NCBI RefSeq assembly: GCF_040654195.1
Contig: NZ_JBFAHM010000007.1
Coordinates: 372,001 to 436,000, forward strand
DNA: 64,000 bases
Reading direction: 5' to 3'
Source: Hamadaea sp013361475
Lineage (GTDB): Bacteria; Actinomycetota; Actinomycetes; Mycobacteriales; Micromonosporaceae
The stretch's first letter is position 1, and every line of letters begins with the position of its first letter. Made by a program: the position numbers and the translations under genes. Of the stretch, positions 1 to 8,263 are shown piece by piece. Under the pieces are notes generated by a model. That model ran no database searches. It saw only the letters and a list, made by a program, of their open reading frames with translations, and was not told where the DNA came from.

Positions 1-42
1 ACCGCCCCGGTCGAGGACGAGCGCGTCGGTCAGTACCTCTGA
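1..42 (+). CDS. C-terminal tail of a truncated protein, cut by the window edge
   Basis: Frame 1 is open from the first base and ends at a TGA at 40-42, giving a 13-residue tail (TAPVEDERVGQYL). This is too short to name. If real, it belongs to a plus-strand gene convergent with the HAD gene that ends at 209, with a palindromic repeat between them. The frame could also be open by chance. Confidence 0.3.
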   Translation, partial: TAPVEDERVGQYL

Positions 43-80
43 CGCCCGCGGTCGTCCCCGCGCCGCCGACGACGCTTATC

Positions 81-141
81 GCTGGATCAGGGTTCTCGGT
101 CGAATCATGGCGCAAGATTCGACCTGGAACCCTGATCCAGC
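81..141. repeat. Palindromic repeat family A, copy 1
   Basis: Two 26-base arms (81-106 and 116-141) are inverted copies with two mismatches, separated by about 9 bases. The outer motif is GCTGGATCAGGGTTC and the inner motif is GGTCGAATC. Related copies lie at 20477, 32361, 32582 and 58856. It sits between convergent gene ends. No reading frame in it looks coding. Confidence 0.9.
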
Positions 142-152
142 GCGGAAGCGCC

Positions 153-212
153 CGGGGTCGACAGCGAGCGCACGGGGCCGACAGCGAGCGCACGGGGTCG
201 ACAGCGAGTCAG
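153..212. repeat. 20-bp tandem repeat, about 3 copies
   Basis: Units at 153-172, 173-192 and 193-212 read CGGGGTCGACAGCGAGCGCA with single changes; the last is degenerate and touches the HAD stop codon. The array lies just after palindrome A1, and its units carry the AGCGC string that also ends the palindrome. Confidence 0.85.
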
Positions 213-814
213 AGGCCGAGCGCGGCCTTCAGGTAGGGAAGGTCGGCGTGTCCGCTCCACCGGAAGGCGGCGATCCCGACCCGCCGCGCGCCTTCGACGT
301 TGCGTTGTGAGTCGTCCACGAACAGGCAGTAGCGCTGCACTGTGCGTACGGCGACGCAGGCGGCCTGGAAGTATTCGGGCTGCGGTTTGGCGTACCCGAG
401 GTCGGAGGAGTTGACGACGGCGTCGAAGTCCTCGGCGATGCCCAGCTGGACGAGGTCGTCGCCCAGGTCGCGGGGGGCGTTCGAGCACAGCGCGACGGGG
501 ACGCCGGCCGCGCGTACCTCCCGGATGAACTCCAGCACCTCGCGGTCGATGTACCCCCGGTACCGGGCCAGCTCGTCCACGTCAGCGTCGGTCAGGCCGA
601 GGGCCGAGCCGACGTCGGCGAGCCATTCGGCCCGGGTCCACCCGCCGGTGACCAGTGTCCGGTACCGATCGGGCTCCATCGCCGCCTGGAAGATCGCCCC
701 GGGTTCGAGGAAGTGCCGGTCCTCGATCGCCGCGTCGATCGCGCCGTCGTAGTGGCGCAGCACTCCGTCCAGGTCGAGCAGCAAGGCCTTCGCGGGTTCG
801 CGTACGCCGGTCAT
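209..814 (-). CDS. HAD-superfamily hydrolase (phosphatase)
   Basis: A cytoplasmic HAD-type phosphatase of 201 residues; substrate unknown. All HAD motifs are visible: LLLDLDGVL near the N terminus (nucleophile Asp and acid/base Asp), ALCSNAP in the middle (motif II Ser), GYAKPQPEYF (motif III Lys) and LFVDDSQRNVEGA (motif IV acidic pair). The helical cap between motifs I and II fits subfamily I. The chosen ATG at 814 overlaps the smc stop in TGATG, so translation is probably coupled to smc; a TTG one codon upstream is also open. In many actinobacteria ftsY follows smc, so this placement is unusual. Calling it a phosphoglycolate phosphatase or a haloacid dehalogenase would be a guess. Confidence 0.88.
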   Translation of the reverse strand: MTGVREPAKALLLDLDGVLRHYDGAIDAAIEDRHFLEPGAIFQAAMEPDRYRTLVTGGWTRAEWLADVGSALGLTDADVDELARYRGYIDREVLEFIREVRAAGVPVALCSNAPRDLGDDLVQLGIAEDFDAVVNSSDLGYAKPQPEYFQAACVAVRTVQRYCLFVDDSQRNVEGARRVGIAAFRWSGHADLPYLKAALGL

Positions 815-3800
815 CAATCGTCCTCACGAGACAGTCGCTGGCTGATCACCTCGGTCACCCCGGCGCGCATGGTGACGCCGTACAACGCGTCGGCGACCTC
901 CATGGTGCGCTTCTGGTGGGTGATGATGATCAGCTGGCTCTTCTCGCGGAGCTGCTCGAAGAGGGTGATCAGGCGGCCGAGGTTGACGTCGTCGAGCGCC
1001 GCCTCCACCTCGTCCATGATGTAGAACGGGCTGGGGCGGGCGCGGAAGATCGCGCAGAGCAGCGCGACCGCGGTCAGCGACCGCTCGCCACCGGACAGCA
1101 GCGACAGCCGCTTGATCTTCTTGCCCGGCGGGCGCGCCTCCACCTCGACGCCGGTGGTGAGCATGTCCTCGGGGTCGGTGAGGATCAGCCGGCCCTCGCC
1201 GCCCGGGAACAGCACCTTGAAGACCTGCTCGAACTCCCGCGCGGTGTCGTGGAACGCGTCGGCGAAGACCTGCAGGATGCGGTCGTCGACGTCCTTGACG
1301 ACGGTCAGCAGGTCCTTCCGCGTGGCCTTGAGGTCTTCGAGCTGGTCGGACAGGAACTTGTAGCGTTCCTCCAGCGCTGCGAACTCCTCCAGGGCCAGCG
1401 GGTTGACCTTGCCGAGCAGCGCCAGCTCGCGTTCCGCCTTGGCGGCGCGCTTCTCCTGGATCGCCCGGTCGTAGGGAATGGGGTCGGTCTCCTCGTCCCC
1501 CAGGACGGGCACGGGAACGTGCGGGCCGTACTCGCCGAGCAGGGTGTCGACGTCGATCGAGTATTCCTCGGCCGCCTTGGCCTCCAGCTGCTCGATGCGC
1601 AGCCGCTGCTCGGCCCGGGCGACCTCGTCCCGGTGCACCTCGCTCGTCAGCCGGTCCAGGTCGCCGCCGAGCCGCTTGGCGTCCGCGCGTACCTCGGCCA
1701 GCTCAGCCTCCCGCGCGGTCCGCGCCTCCGCGAGCTCGTCGCGGCGGCTCGCGGCCATCGTCAGAGCACCGGACAACTGCTGCAGGGCCAGGCGCGCGCC
1801 GCTCTCCACGGCTCGCGCGATGCCGGCGCCGCGTTCCCGGGCCGCGCGCCGAGCGGCCGCCCGTTCTCTCGCGGCTCGTTCGGCCTGCGCCTGGCGCAAC
1901 AGGGAATCCGCCCGGCCCGCGATGCTCGAGACCCGTTCCTCACTTGTACGCACAGCGAGGCGGACTTCCATCTCGTTCTGCCGGGCCTGGGGCACCAGCG
2001 CGGCGAGCCGGTCCCGTTCCGCCGACGAGGGATCCTCCTCGATCGGGGTGTCCTGGGCGAGTTCGAGGCGCTCCTCCAGCTCGGCGAGGCGTTCGAGGTC
2101 CTCCGCGCGGCTGGCCACCGCCTTGTCCCGGGCCAGGGCGAGCCGATCCGCCTCGGCTCGGGCCGACCGGGCGGCCGCACCGAGTTCGGCGAGGTGCCGG
2201 GCGACGGCGTTGCGCTCGCCTTCGGCCGCGCGCTTGGCCGCCGCGGCGTCGTCGGCCGTCTTCTTGCGTTCGGCGATGACTTCGCGGGACGCGGTGATCT
2301 GGTGGCGCAGCCGCGACAACTCAGCCTCGGCGGCGGCGCGCTTCTGGTCGGCCTCGTCGACGGCGGCCTGGGTCTCGATGTGGCTGGGCTCCTTGGCCGA
2401 CCCACCGGCGGCGGCGTACGCCCCGATGACGTCGCCCTCCGGCGTGACCGCCCGGAGCTGCGGGTACGCCGACACCAGCTCGGTCGCCTGCCGCAGATCG
2501 GCGACGACGGCGACCTCGGCGAGCGCCTTGTCGACGGCCGGGCGCAGCTCCTCGGAGCACCGCACCAGGTCACTCGCCCACCGGGCGCCGCCTGGCAGAG
2601 CGACCGCGGGCGGCCGGGTCACGCCGCGCCCGCCGACGAGCATCGAAGCCCGGCCGGCGTCGGAGATCTTGAGCAGGCGCATCGCCTCGGCGGCCTCGTC
2701 GACTCCGGCGACGACGACGGCGTCGGCCAGCCCACCGAGGGCGGCGGCGATCGCGCCCTGGTAGCCCGCCTCGACGGTGAGCAGCGAAGCGACGCTGCCC
2801 AGCAACCCCGGCACGTCGTCCGGCCGGCCGAGCAGCGCGCCCGCGCCGTCCTTGCGGCGCAGTCCGAGCGACAGGGCCTCGGCCCGCGCCCGCCAGCTCG
2901 CCGCGTCCTTCTCCGTCGTCCGTTCCGCGTCGGAGAGCAGTTTCAGCTGTTCGTTGGCCTCGGCGAGGGCGGCGGTCGCCACCGCGAGCGCCTCGTCGAG
3001 GGCCACGTTGTCGCGGTCGGCCTCGGTGGACTCGGCGTTGGCGACGTCCACCTCCTCCTGCGCCTGACCGGCCCGCGCGGCGGCGTCGGCGTACGCGGCG
3101 CTGAGCCGGGAGATCTCCTCGGCGGCCGTCGTCGTCCGCGTACGCGCGCTGGCGACCTGGCCGGCGAGCTTGGCCAGCCCTTCCCGCCGGTCGGCGATGG
3201 CCTTGACCGCGGCGACGAGCGCCTTCTCGGCCGCGGCCAGCTCGTGCTCCAGCCGCTGCCGGGCGGCGATCGCCTCGTTGAGCCGGTCCTTGTCGATCTC
3301 CAGCGCCTCGCGGAGTGCGATCTCCTCGTCGCGGACCGCCTCGGCCTCCTCGACGAGCTGGTCGGGGTCACGCCCACGCTGCTCGTCCTCGGCCGGGGCC
3401 GACAGGTGCCGGAGACGCTCCGCCGCGAGCTGGGCGGTAGACCGGAAGCGTTCCTGGAGAGTGGACAGCTGGTACCAGGTGTCCTGCGCGGCTTGCAGGG
3501 CCGGAGCGTCGGCGGCGTGCGCGGTCTCCAGCTCGTGCAGCAGGCGCTGCGCCTGGGCGTACTCGGCTTCGACGGTGCGCCGACGGTCGCGTAGCGCGGC
3601 CTCGTCGGCGATTTCCCGATCGAGGGTGCTGCGCAGCGTATGCAGGTCGTCGGCGAGCAACCGGAGCCGGGCGTCGCGCAGATCGGCCTGGATGCCGGCG
3701 GCCCGCCGGGCGATCTCGGCCTGCCGGCCGAGCGGCTTGAGCTGCCGCCGCAGCTCGGTGGTCAGGTCGTTGAGCCGGTTGAGGTTGGCCTGCATCGCGT

Positions 3801-4344
3801 CCAGCTTCCGCAGCGCCTTCTCCTTGCGCTTGCGGTGCTTCAGGACGCCTGCGGCCTCTTCGATGAACGCGCGGCGGTCTTCCGGCTTGGCGTGCAGCAC
3901 GGCGTCGAGCTGGCCCTGGCCCACGATGACGTGCATCTCCCGGCCGATGCCGGAGTCGGAGAGCAGCTCCTGGATGTCGATCAACCGGCAACGATCGCCG
4001 TTGATCTCGTACTCGCTTTCGCCGGAGCGGAACATCCGCCGCGTGATCGACACCTCGGAGTAGTCGATCGGCAGCGCGCCGTCACCGTTGTCGATCGTCA
4101 GGGTGACCTCGGCGCGACCCAGGGGCGGGCGACCGGCGGTCCCGGCGAAGATGACGTCTTCCATCTTGCCGCCGCGCAGCGCCTTGGCGCCCTGCTCGCC
4201 GAGGACCCAGGAGATGGCGTCGACCACGTTCGACTTGCCAGAGCCGTTGGGCCCCACCACGCAGGTGATTCCCGGCTCCAGCTGCAACTTGGTCGTGGAG
4301 GCGAAGGACTTGAACCCCTTCGCCGTCAGGGTCTTGAGGTGCAC
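814..4344 (-). CDS. smc: Chromosome partition protein Smc
   Basis: ATPase core of the condensin complex, which organises and segregates the chromosome with ScpA and ScpB (neither is in the window). At 1176 residues it has the usual length. The Walker A motif GPNGSGKS is at residues 31-38. A long Ala/Glu/Arg-rich coiled coil follows, then a globular hinge around residues 500-650, a returning coiled coil, and the C-terminal head with the signature LSLLSGGERS and Walker B FYIMDEVEAALDD. The start is a GTG (GTGCACCTCAAG) giving MHLKTLTAKGFKSF, a typical Smc N terminus. The stop overlaps the HAD gene. On the opposite strand a 979-codon open frame is only a GC-rich shadow. Confidence 0.98.
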   Translation of the reverse strand: MHLKTLTAKGFKSFASTTKLQLEPGITCVVGPNGSGKSNVVDAISWVLGEQGAKALRGGKMEDVIFAGTAGRPPLGRAEVTLTIDNGDGALPIDYSEVSITRRMFRSGESEYEINGDRCRLIDIQELLSDSGIGREMHVIVGQGQLDAVLHAKPEDRRAFIEEAAGVLKHRKRKEKALRKLDAMQANLNRLNDLTTELRRQLKPLGRQAEIARRAAGIQADLRDARLRLLADDLHTLRSTLDREIADEAALRDRRRTVEAEYAQAQRLLHELETAHAADAPALQAAQDTWYQLSTLQERFRSTAQLAAERLRHLSAPAEDEQRGRDPDQLVEEAEAVRDEEIALREALEIDKDRLNEAIAARQRLEHELAAAEKALVAAVKAIADRREGLAKLAGQVASARTRTTTAAEEISRLSAAYADAAARAGQAQEEVDVANAESTEADRDNVALDEALAVATAALAEANEQLKLLSDAERTTEKDAASWRARAEALSLGLRRKDGAGALLGRPDDVPGLLGSVASLLTVEAGYQGAIAAALGGLADAVVVAGVDEAAEAMRLLKISDAGRASMLVGGRGVTRPPAVALPGGARWASDLVRCSEELRPAVDKALAEVAVVADLRQATELVSAYPQLRAVTPEGDVIGAYAAAGGSAKEPSHIETQAAVDEADQKRAAAEAELSRLRHQITASREVIAERKKTADDAAAAKRAAEGERNAVARHLAELGAAARSARAEADRLALARDKAVASRAEDLERLAELEERLELAQDTPIEEDPSSAERDRLAALVPQARQNEMEVRLAVRTSEERVSSIAGRADSLLRQAQAERAARERAAARRAARERGAGIARAVESGARLALQQLSGALTMAASRRDELAEARTAREAELAEVRADAKRLGGDLDRLTSEVHRDEVARAEQRLRIEQLEAKAAEEYSIDVDTLLGEYGPHVPVPVLGDEETDPIPYDRAIQEKRAAKAERELALLGKVNPLALEEFAALEERYKFLSDQLEDLKATRKDLLTVVKDVDDRILQVFADAFHDTAREFEQVFKVLFPGGEGRLILTDPEDMLTTGVEVEARPPGKKIKRLSLLSGGERSLTAVALLCAIFRARPSPFYIMDEVEAALDDVNLGRLITLFEQLREKSQLIIITHQKRTMEVADALYGVTMRAGVTEVISQRLSREDD

Positions 4345-4486
4345 GGGTCTCCGCTGTCTCGTGAAGGTGCAGAGGTGGAGCCTACCCGCTCGGGGTCCGG
4401 CGTCGGCGGCGGCGCGGCGGGACGAGGTGCCGGGGCCACCTACCCACTATCCGACAGCGCTACACAAGCGCAGGTCACGGCTAAAT

Positions 4487-4519
4487 GGATCATGAAACTA
4501 GAGGAATCGATCATGATCC
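4487..4519. repeat. Short inverted repeat (GGATCATG / CATGATCC)
   Basis: Eight-base arms at 4487-4494 and 4512-4519 flank a 17-base AT-richer spacer, inside the 320-base gap between smc and the small coiled-coil gene. More GATC/ATGATC strings follow at 4541-4564. No gene or clear promoter is seen in the gap apart from this and the hairpin at 4610. Confidence 0.5.
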
Positions 4520-4609
4520 GGCGGACAGGACACACCGGTGGATCACGACCGTTAGTTCATGATCGCGCGGAAAGGGCAGTGGGGGCGAGCAGGGGGTGGA
4601 CAGACAACA

Positions 4610-4639
4610 GCGCGCCGCCACCGATCGTGGCAGGCGCGC
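4610..4639 (-). terminator. Hairpin downstream of the coiled-coil gene
   Basis: GCGCGCC(GCCA) at 4610-4620 pairs with (TGGC)A-GGCGCGC at 4628-4639. It lies 25 bases after the stop of the minus-strand gene ending at 4665 and has no T tract. It is a plausible GC-rich actinobacterial terminator. Confidence 0.5.
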
Positions 4640-4664
4640 CATCAGGTTCTTCCGGCCGGACCAA

Positions 4665-4865
4665 TCAGGCCATGGCCGTCTCGGCGAGACGGAGGAACTC
4701 GTCGTTCTCGCTCCCAGCGACCGCAGCGGCCAGCCGGTCGTTTTCCGCCCGCAGGCGGGTGTTCTCGAACTCCAGCGAGTTCACCCGGGCACGCAACTTG
4801 GTGACCTCGTCCAGAAGGCGCCGGTCTGGTGCCATCGTGACGTGGCCAAAGAGGGCCTTCGCCAT
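4665..4865 (-). CDS. Small conserved coiled-coil protein
   Basis: A 66-residue protein beginning MAKALFGHVTMAPD. The ATG at 4865 is preceded by AAGGAGATGAA, an excellent ribosome binding site, so it is preferred over longer in-frame starts. Residues about 18-45 form a leucine-zipper-like heptad stretch (LLDEVTKLRARVNSLEFEN, then TRLRAENDRLAAAV). It probably dimerises, but no enzymatic motif is present and its function is unknown. It stands alone between smc (same strand, 320 bases further upstream in coordinate terms) and the divergent CAP-protein gene. It resembles small hypothetical proteins kept in Micromonosporaceae, from memory and not checked. Confidence 0.75.
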   Translation of the reverse strand: MAKALFGHVTMAPDRRLLDEVTKLRARVNSLEFENTRLRAENDRLAAAVAGSENDEFLRLAETAMA

Positions 4866-5082
4866 TTCATCTCCTTGTTCTGCGCCACCGGTATGCCGGT
4901 TGACACGCGCCCATTTGTCTCGCGGCAGCCGGCCCACGGCGCATGTGGGTGGACACGGTTAGGGCGCGATACGGCGTCGGATTCCATACTCCGCCGATCG
5001 GGAGTCGGAGTCAAGCCGCGCCACCCGGTGACGCCCATAACGTCCCGTTCCCGATCTGTCGTGATCTGACACGTCCCCTGGG

Positions 5083-5111
5083 TTGCCGGTGTCCGGCCGT
5101 CCGGATAGCTT
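5083..5111 (+). promoter_or_regulatory. Promoter for a leaderless CAP-protein mRNA
   Basis: A -35 TTGCCG (5083-5088), 17-base spacer and -10 TAGCTT (5106-5111) end six bases before the GTG at 5118. Transcription would therefore start at, or within a base or two of, the start codon. Confidence 0.65.
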
Positions 5112-5117
5112 CGGCGG

Positions 5118-5822
5118 GTGCACCCCTCCCCCAACAGGCCGCTGCACCGGGCTCCGAGCAGGTCACCGCTGCCTTTGGCGCTCGCTCTCCTGCTCGCCGT
5201 GACCGTGATCGTCGGACTTTTCGTCACCGTCGCCCTGTTCGCCCCGAACCTCTCCGCCTCATCGGCGTCGGGCGACCCGGGGTCGGGCGTGTCGTCCGGG
5301 GCTTCCACCGCGACCGCGCCGGGCGCGACTCCCTCCGGTTCACCCCTCACGGCGACGCCCTCGGGAAGTACGCCGTCCGCCTCCGCCTCCGCGAAGCCGT
5401 CGCCCACCAAAGCCTCGCCGAGCCCGCTGGACCGGATCACCTCGATCGAGAACAAGGTCTTCGACCTCGTGAACGCCGAACGGGTGAAGGCCGGCTGCGG
5501 CAAGCTGCGCAACGACGCCCGGCTGCACAAGGCGGCTCGGGCGTACAGCGCGTTGATGGCCGAGAAGAACTTCTTCAGCCACACCGGACCGGACGGATCG
5601 TCCTTCGTCGACCGGATCGCGGCGACCGGCTATCCGCGCAGCGCCGCGGGCGCCGAGAACATCGCGTACGGGTATGCCGACGCGGCGGCGGTCATGAAGG
5701 GGTGGATGGACAGCTCCGGGCACCGGGCCAACATCCTCAACTGCGATCTGAAGGCGATCGGCGTGGGGCTGGCGTACCGGAAGTCGACACCGTACTGGAC
5801 GCAGGACTTCGGGCGGCAGTGA
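5118..5822 (+). CDS. Secreted or membrane-anchored CAP (SCP/PR-1) domain protein
   Basis: 234 residues. The N terminus is followed by one hydrophobic segment (LALALLLAVTVIVGLFVTV, about residues 22-40), read here as a signal anchor or signal peptide. A Ser/Thr/Pro/Ala-rich linker runs to about residue 100. The C-terminal 130 residues are a CAP domain: VFDLVNAERVKAGC, then LMAEKNFFSHTGPDG with the conserved His, GAENIAYGY with the conserved Glu, SSGHRANILNCDLKAIGVG with the second His, and a closing YWTQDFGR. CAP proteins are extracytoplasmic; the bacterial role is poorly known, with cell-wall or lipid binding proposed. The GTG start is fixed by the promoter that ends six bases upstream. Confidence 0.88.
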   Translation: MHPSPNRPLHRAPSRSPLPLALALLLAVTVIVGLFVTVALFAPNLSASSASGDPGSGVSSGASTATAPGATPSGSPLTATPSGSTPSASASAKPSPTKASPSPLDRITSIENKVFDLVNAERVKAGCGKLRNDARLHKAARAYSALMAEKNFFSHTGPDGSSFVDRIAATGYPRSAAGAENIAYGYADAAAVMKGWMDSSGHRANILNCDLKAIGVGLAYRKSTPYWTQDFGRQ

Positions 5823-5900
5823 CACCGCCGGAGCCGGCGTCGACGGCACTGTCAATTCAGTGACAGTCGCGCGTCATTCGGGCAAATCGTTGACGTCGGT

Positions 5901-6398
5901 GTGGGCAGACACCTGACGATCTACGCGCATCCGGTCGCCGGACCCGTCAACGCCGGCGTCCCGCTGGGGTACCTCGATCTCGCCTTCGGCTCGCGGCCGG
6001 TGGAGTCGGTCAAGGCCGAACTCGACGAGTGGGGCGCCCAGGCGGTCGGCGGCCTCTTCTTCGACCAGGTCCCGACCAGCCCGTTCTCCATCGGCCCGGT
6101 CGCGATGGCGGTACGCGCGGCGCGCCGGCTGGGCTTCGACACGATCCTGCTGAACCCGGGCCGTCCGACCGACAGCCTCTATCGGGGCCTGGGCGCCATC
6201 ATCTGCACCTTCGAAGGCGACTGGATCGACTACCAGGCCGGCACCGAGGACGGCGTACGCCCCGGTGACGGGCACGTCGTGCACGGGGTGCCGGGCGAAC
6301 GCATGGAGCAATGCCTGGAGCTGATGCGCGGGCGGGGCGCCGCCTGGGGCGTCGCGACCTCGGCGGGCTGTCTCGCTCCGGCGCTGGCCACCGCGTGA
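5901..6398 (+). CDS. Spherulation-specific family 4 (spherulin 4-like) protein
   Basis: 165 residues from a GTG. The stretch VPLGYLDLAFGSRPVESVK followed by AVGGLFFDQVP matches the spherulin-4 family (GH114-related TIM barrel), where the same block reads as a GY..YG.R....V...I followed by GIFFDE. The acidic residue in FFDQ replaces the usual FFDE, so the presumed catalytic Glu is a Gln. No signal peptide is visible, unlike most family members, and the protein is shorter than usual (about 200-250), so it may be cytoplasmic or a derived form. The next gene, 12 bases downstream, also carries a GH114-like piece. Confidence 0.72.
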   Translation: MGRHLTIYAHPVAGPVNAGVPLGYLDLAFGSRPVESVKAELDEWGAQAVGGLFFDQVPTSPFSIGPVAMAVRAARRLGFDTILLNPGRPTDSLYRGLGAIICTFEGDWIDYQAGTEDGVRPGDGHVVHGVPGERMEQCLELMRGRGAAWGVATSAGCLAPALATA

Positions 6399-6410
6399 AG
6401 CCGCCCGGCA

Positions 6411-6689
6411 GTGAAGAAGTTCCTCCTGATCCTCCTGCTCGGCTCGGCCCTCACCATCGTGTTGATGGTGATCGGTCGAGCCCAGCCTGATCTGCGCGAG
6501 TTCGACCCCGACGACTACGAACCGGCCGAGGTCGCCGTCTTCGACGCGTTCGGGGCCAGTCCCCAAGTGGTGAAAGACGTCCGCGCCGCTGGGCGTATCC
6601 CCGTCTGTTACGTGCAGGGACCGGACGTGGACCGCGCGATGAAAGCGTGCCGGGACAAGGGTTTCGAGCTGTACGTCAACGCGCGCTGA
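6411..6689 (+). CDS. Short membrane-anchored protein with a GH114-like fragment
   Basis: 92 residues from a GTG. Residues 3-22 (KFLLILLLGSALTIVLMVIG) form a signal anchor. The rest contains VAVFDAFGASPQVVKDV and AAGRIPVCYVQGPD, which resemble the first two beta strands of endo-alpha-1,4-polygalactosaminidase (GH114) domains, where the block reads DLFDT...V..L...GR.VVCYF. The rest of a barrel is missing, so it cannot be a full hydrolase. It follows the spherulin-4-like gene closely and its 3' end overlaps the convergent mutM by 14 bases. It could be a decayed gene or a small exported binding protein. Confidence 0.65.
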   Translation: MKKFLLILLLGSALTIVLMVIGRAQPDLREFDPDDYEPAEVAVFDAFGASPQVVKDVRAAGRIPVCYVQGPDVDRAMKACRDKGFELYVNAR

Positions 6690-7530
6690 GCCTGGGTTTC
6701 GGCTGGCAGCGGGGGCAGCTGAACGAGCTGCGGTTCATGAAGGACTCGCGCCGGATCGCGGACCCGCAGCGCGAGCAGGGCTCTCCCTCGCGGCCGTACG
6801 CGTTGAGCGACCGGTCGAAGTAGCCGCTCTCACCGTTGACGTTGACATAGAGCGCGTCGAAGCTCGTGCCGCCGGCGACCATCGCCTCGGCCATGACGTC
6901 GCGGCAGTGGCCGAGCAGGGTGAGCGCGACGGCCTGGCTGAGCCGGTCGGTGGGCCGCCCGCCGTGGAGCTTGGCCCGCCACAGCGCCTCGTCCGCGTAG
7001 ATGTTGCCGACGCCCGAGATCAGCGTCTGGTCGAGCAGCGCGCGCTTGACCTCGGTCTTGCGGGCCCGTAGCGCCGCGGCGACCGCGGCCTCGCGATAGC
7101 CGGCGTCGAACGGGTCGAGGGCGATGTGCGCGATCTCGGCCGGCAGTTCGGCCCCGCCGCGGGACAGCGCGAGCCCGCCGAACGTCCGCTGGTCGACGAA
7201 GCGCAGCTCGGACTCGCCGTCCTCGAACCGGAACCGGATCCGCAGGTGCTTCTCGTCCTCGGCGTCCGGCGGCTGCACGAGCAGCTGGCCGGACATGCCG
7301 AGGTGGCCCACGACGGCGTCACCGCTGTCGAGCGGCAGCCACAGGTACTTGCCGCGCCGCCGCGCGCCGAGCACCTTGACGCCGCGCAGCGCCGCGACGA
7401 AATCCTCCGCGCCCGCGACGTGCCGCCGAACCGCGCGCGGATGCAGCACCTCGGCCGCCGCGACGGTCCGGCCGGTCACCCAGCGCTCGACGCCCTGGCG
7501 GACCGTCTCGACCTCAGGCAGCTCCGGCAT
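6676..7530 (-). CDS. mutM: Formamidopyrimidine-DNA glycosylase (Fpg/MutM)
   Basis: Bifunctional base-excision repair enzyme that removes 8-oxoguanine and cleaves the abasic site. 284 residues, the normal length. The catalytic N terminus MPELPEVETVRQG is intact (Pro2 nucleophile after Met removal, Glu3). Middle features include KYLWLPL and the helix-two-turn-helix ISGVGNIYADEALW. The C terminus holds the zinc finger CSRCGS...SCPRCQ. Its start lies 17 bases inside the 3' end of rnc, so it is translationally coupled to that gene, the order also found in mycobacteria. Confidence 0.97.
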   Translation of the reverse strand: MPELPEVETVRQGVERWVTGRTVAAAEVLHPRAVRRHVAGAEDFVAALRGVKVLGARRRGKYLWLPLDSGDAVVGHLGMSGQLLVQPPDAEDEKHLRIRFRFEDGESELRFVDQRTFGGLALSRGGAELPAEIAHIALDPFDAGYREAAVAAALRARKTEVKRALLDQTLISGVGNIYADEALWRAKLHGGRPTDRLSQAVALTLLGHCRDVMAEAMVAGGTSFDALYVNVNGESGYFDRSLNAYGREGEPCSRCGSAIRRESFMNRSSFSCPRCQPKPRLSAR

Positions 7531-8263
7531 CGGACCCCTCCGCCTCGGGATGGTTCTCGTCCACCGCGCGATTGCTCAGCACGAGGAACGCCTCCTCGGC
7601 CGAACGCTGCTCGGCCTCCTTCTTCGTCCGGCCCCGCGAGCCGCCGAACCGCTCGCCGCCGACGACGGCCCACGCGGTGAACGCCTTGGCGTGGTCCGGT
7701 CCCTCCTCGGTGACCTCGTACTCCGGGACGCCCCAGCCGTGCATCGCGGTCAGCTCCTGGAGGCTGGTCTTCCAGTCCAGGCCGACGCCCTTGCGGGCGG
7801 ACTCGCTCATCAGCGGGTCGAAGAGCTTGAGGATGACCGAGGTGGCGGTCTCGATGCCGTGCTCGATGTAGATCGCGCCCAGCACCGCCTCCAGGGCGTC
7901 GGCCAGGATCGAGTCCTTGTCCCGGCCGCCGGTGCCCTCCTCGCCCTTGCCCAGCAACAAGTACGCGCCCAGGCCGTGCGGGCTGAGCGTCCGGGAGACG
8001 CTGGCCAGCGCCCGCGAGTTCACGACGCTGGCCCGCAGCTTGGCCAGCCGCCCTTCGGCCAGCTCCGGATGGTCGCGGAACAACGCGTCGGTGACGACCA
8101 CGCCCAGCACCGCGTCGCCGAGGAACTCCAGCCGCTCGTTGGTGGGGATGCCGCCGTTCTCGTAGGCGTACGACCGGTGGGTGAGCGCTAGCTCCAGGAG
8201 CGGCTCCTCGATCGTGACGCCGAGGGCTTCCTCCAGATGCGACAGTGCTGGACGCTTCTTCAC
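7514..8263 (-). CDS. rnc: Ribonuclease III
   Basis: Double-strand-specific endoribonuclease acting in rRNA and mRNA processing. 249 residues. The N-terminal nuclease domain has the signature NERLEFLGDAVLGVVV with the metal-binding Glu/Asp residues, and a second acidic site DSILADALEAVLGAIY. The C-terminal dsRNA-binding domain starts near residue 165 (DWKTSLQELTAMHGW) and contains the conserved AEQRSAEEAF helix. The GTG start overlaps the plsX stop in GTGA and the 3' end overlaps mutM. Confidence 0.97.
   Translation of the reverse strand: MKKRPALSHLEEALGVTIEEPLLELALTHRSYAYENGGIPTNERLEFLGDAVLGVVVTDALFRDHPELAEGRLAKLRASVVNSRALASVSRTLSPHGLGAYLLLGKGEEGTGGRDKDSILADALEAVLGAIYIEHGIETATSVILKLFDPLMSESARKGVGLDWKTSLQELTAMHGWGVPEYEVTEEGPDHAKAFTAWAVVGGERFGGSRGRTKKEAEQRSAEEAFLVLSNRAVDENHPEAEGSDAGAA

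Noticed and set aside
655..3594. 979-codon plus-strand open frame opposite smc
   Set aside because: It mirrors the smc coding strand, has no homology-like motifs, and is rich in Arg/Gly/Leu as expected from the reverse of a high-GC gene.
4345..4664. Hidden gene between smc and the coiled-coil gene
   Set aside because: No frame with a plausible start, codon pattern or motif; only inverted repeats and a hairpin.
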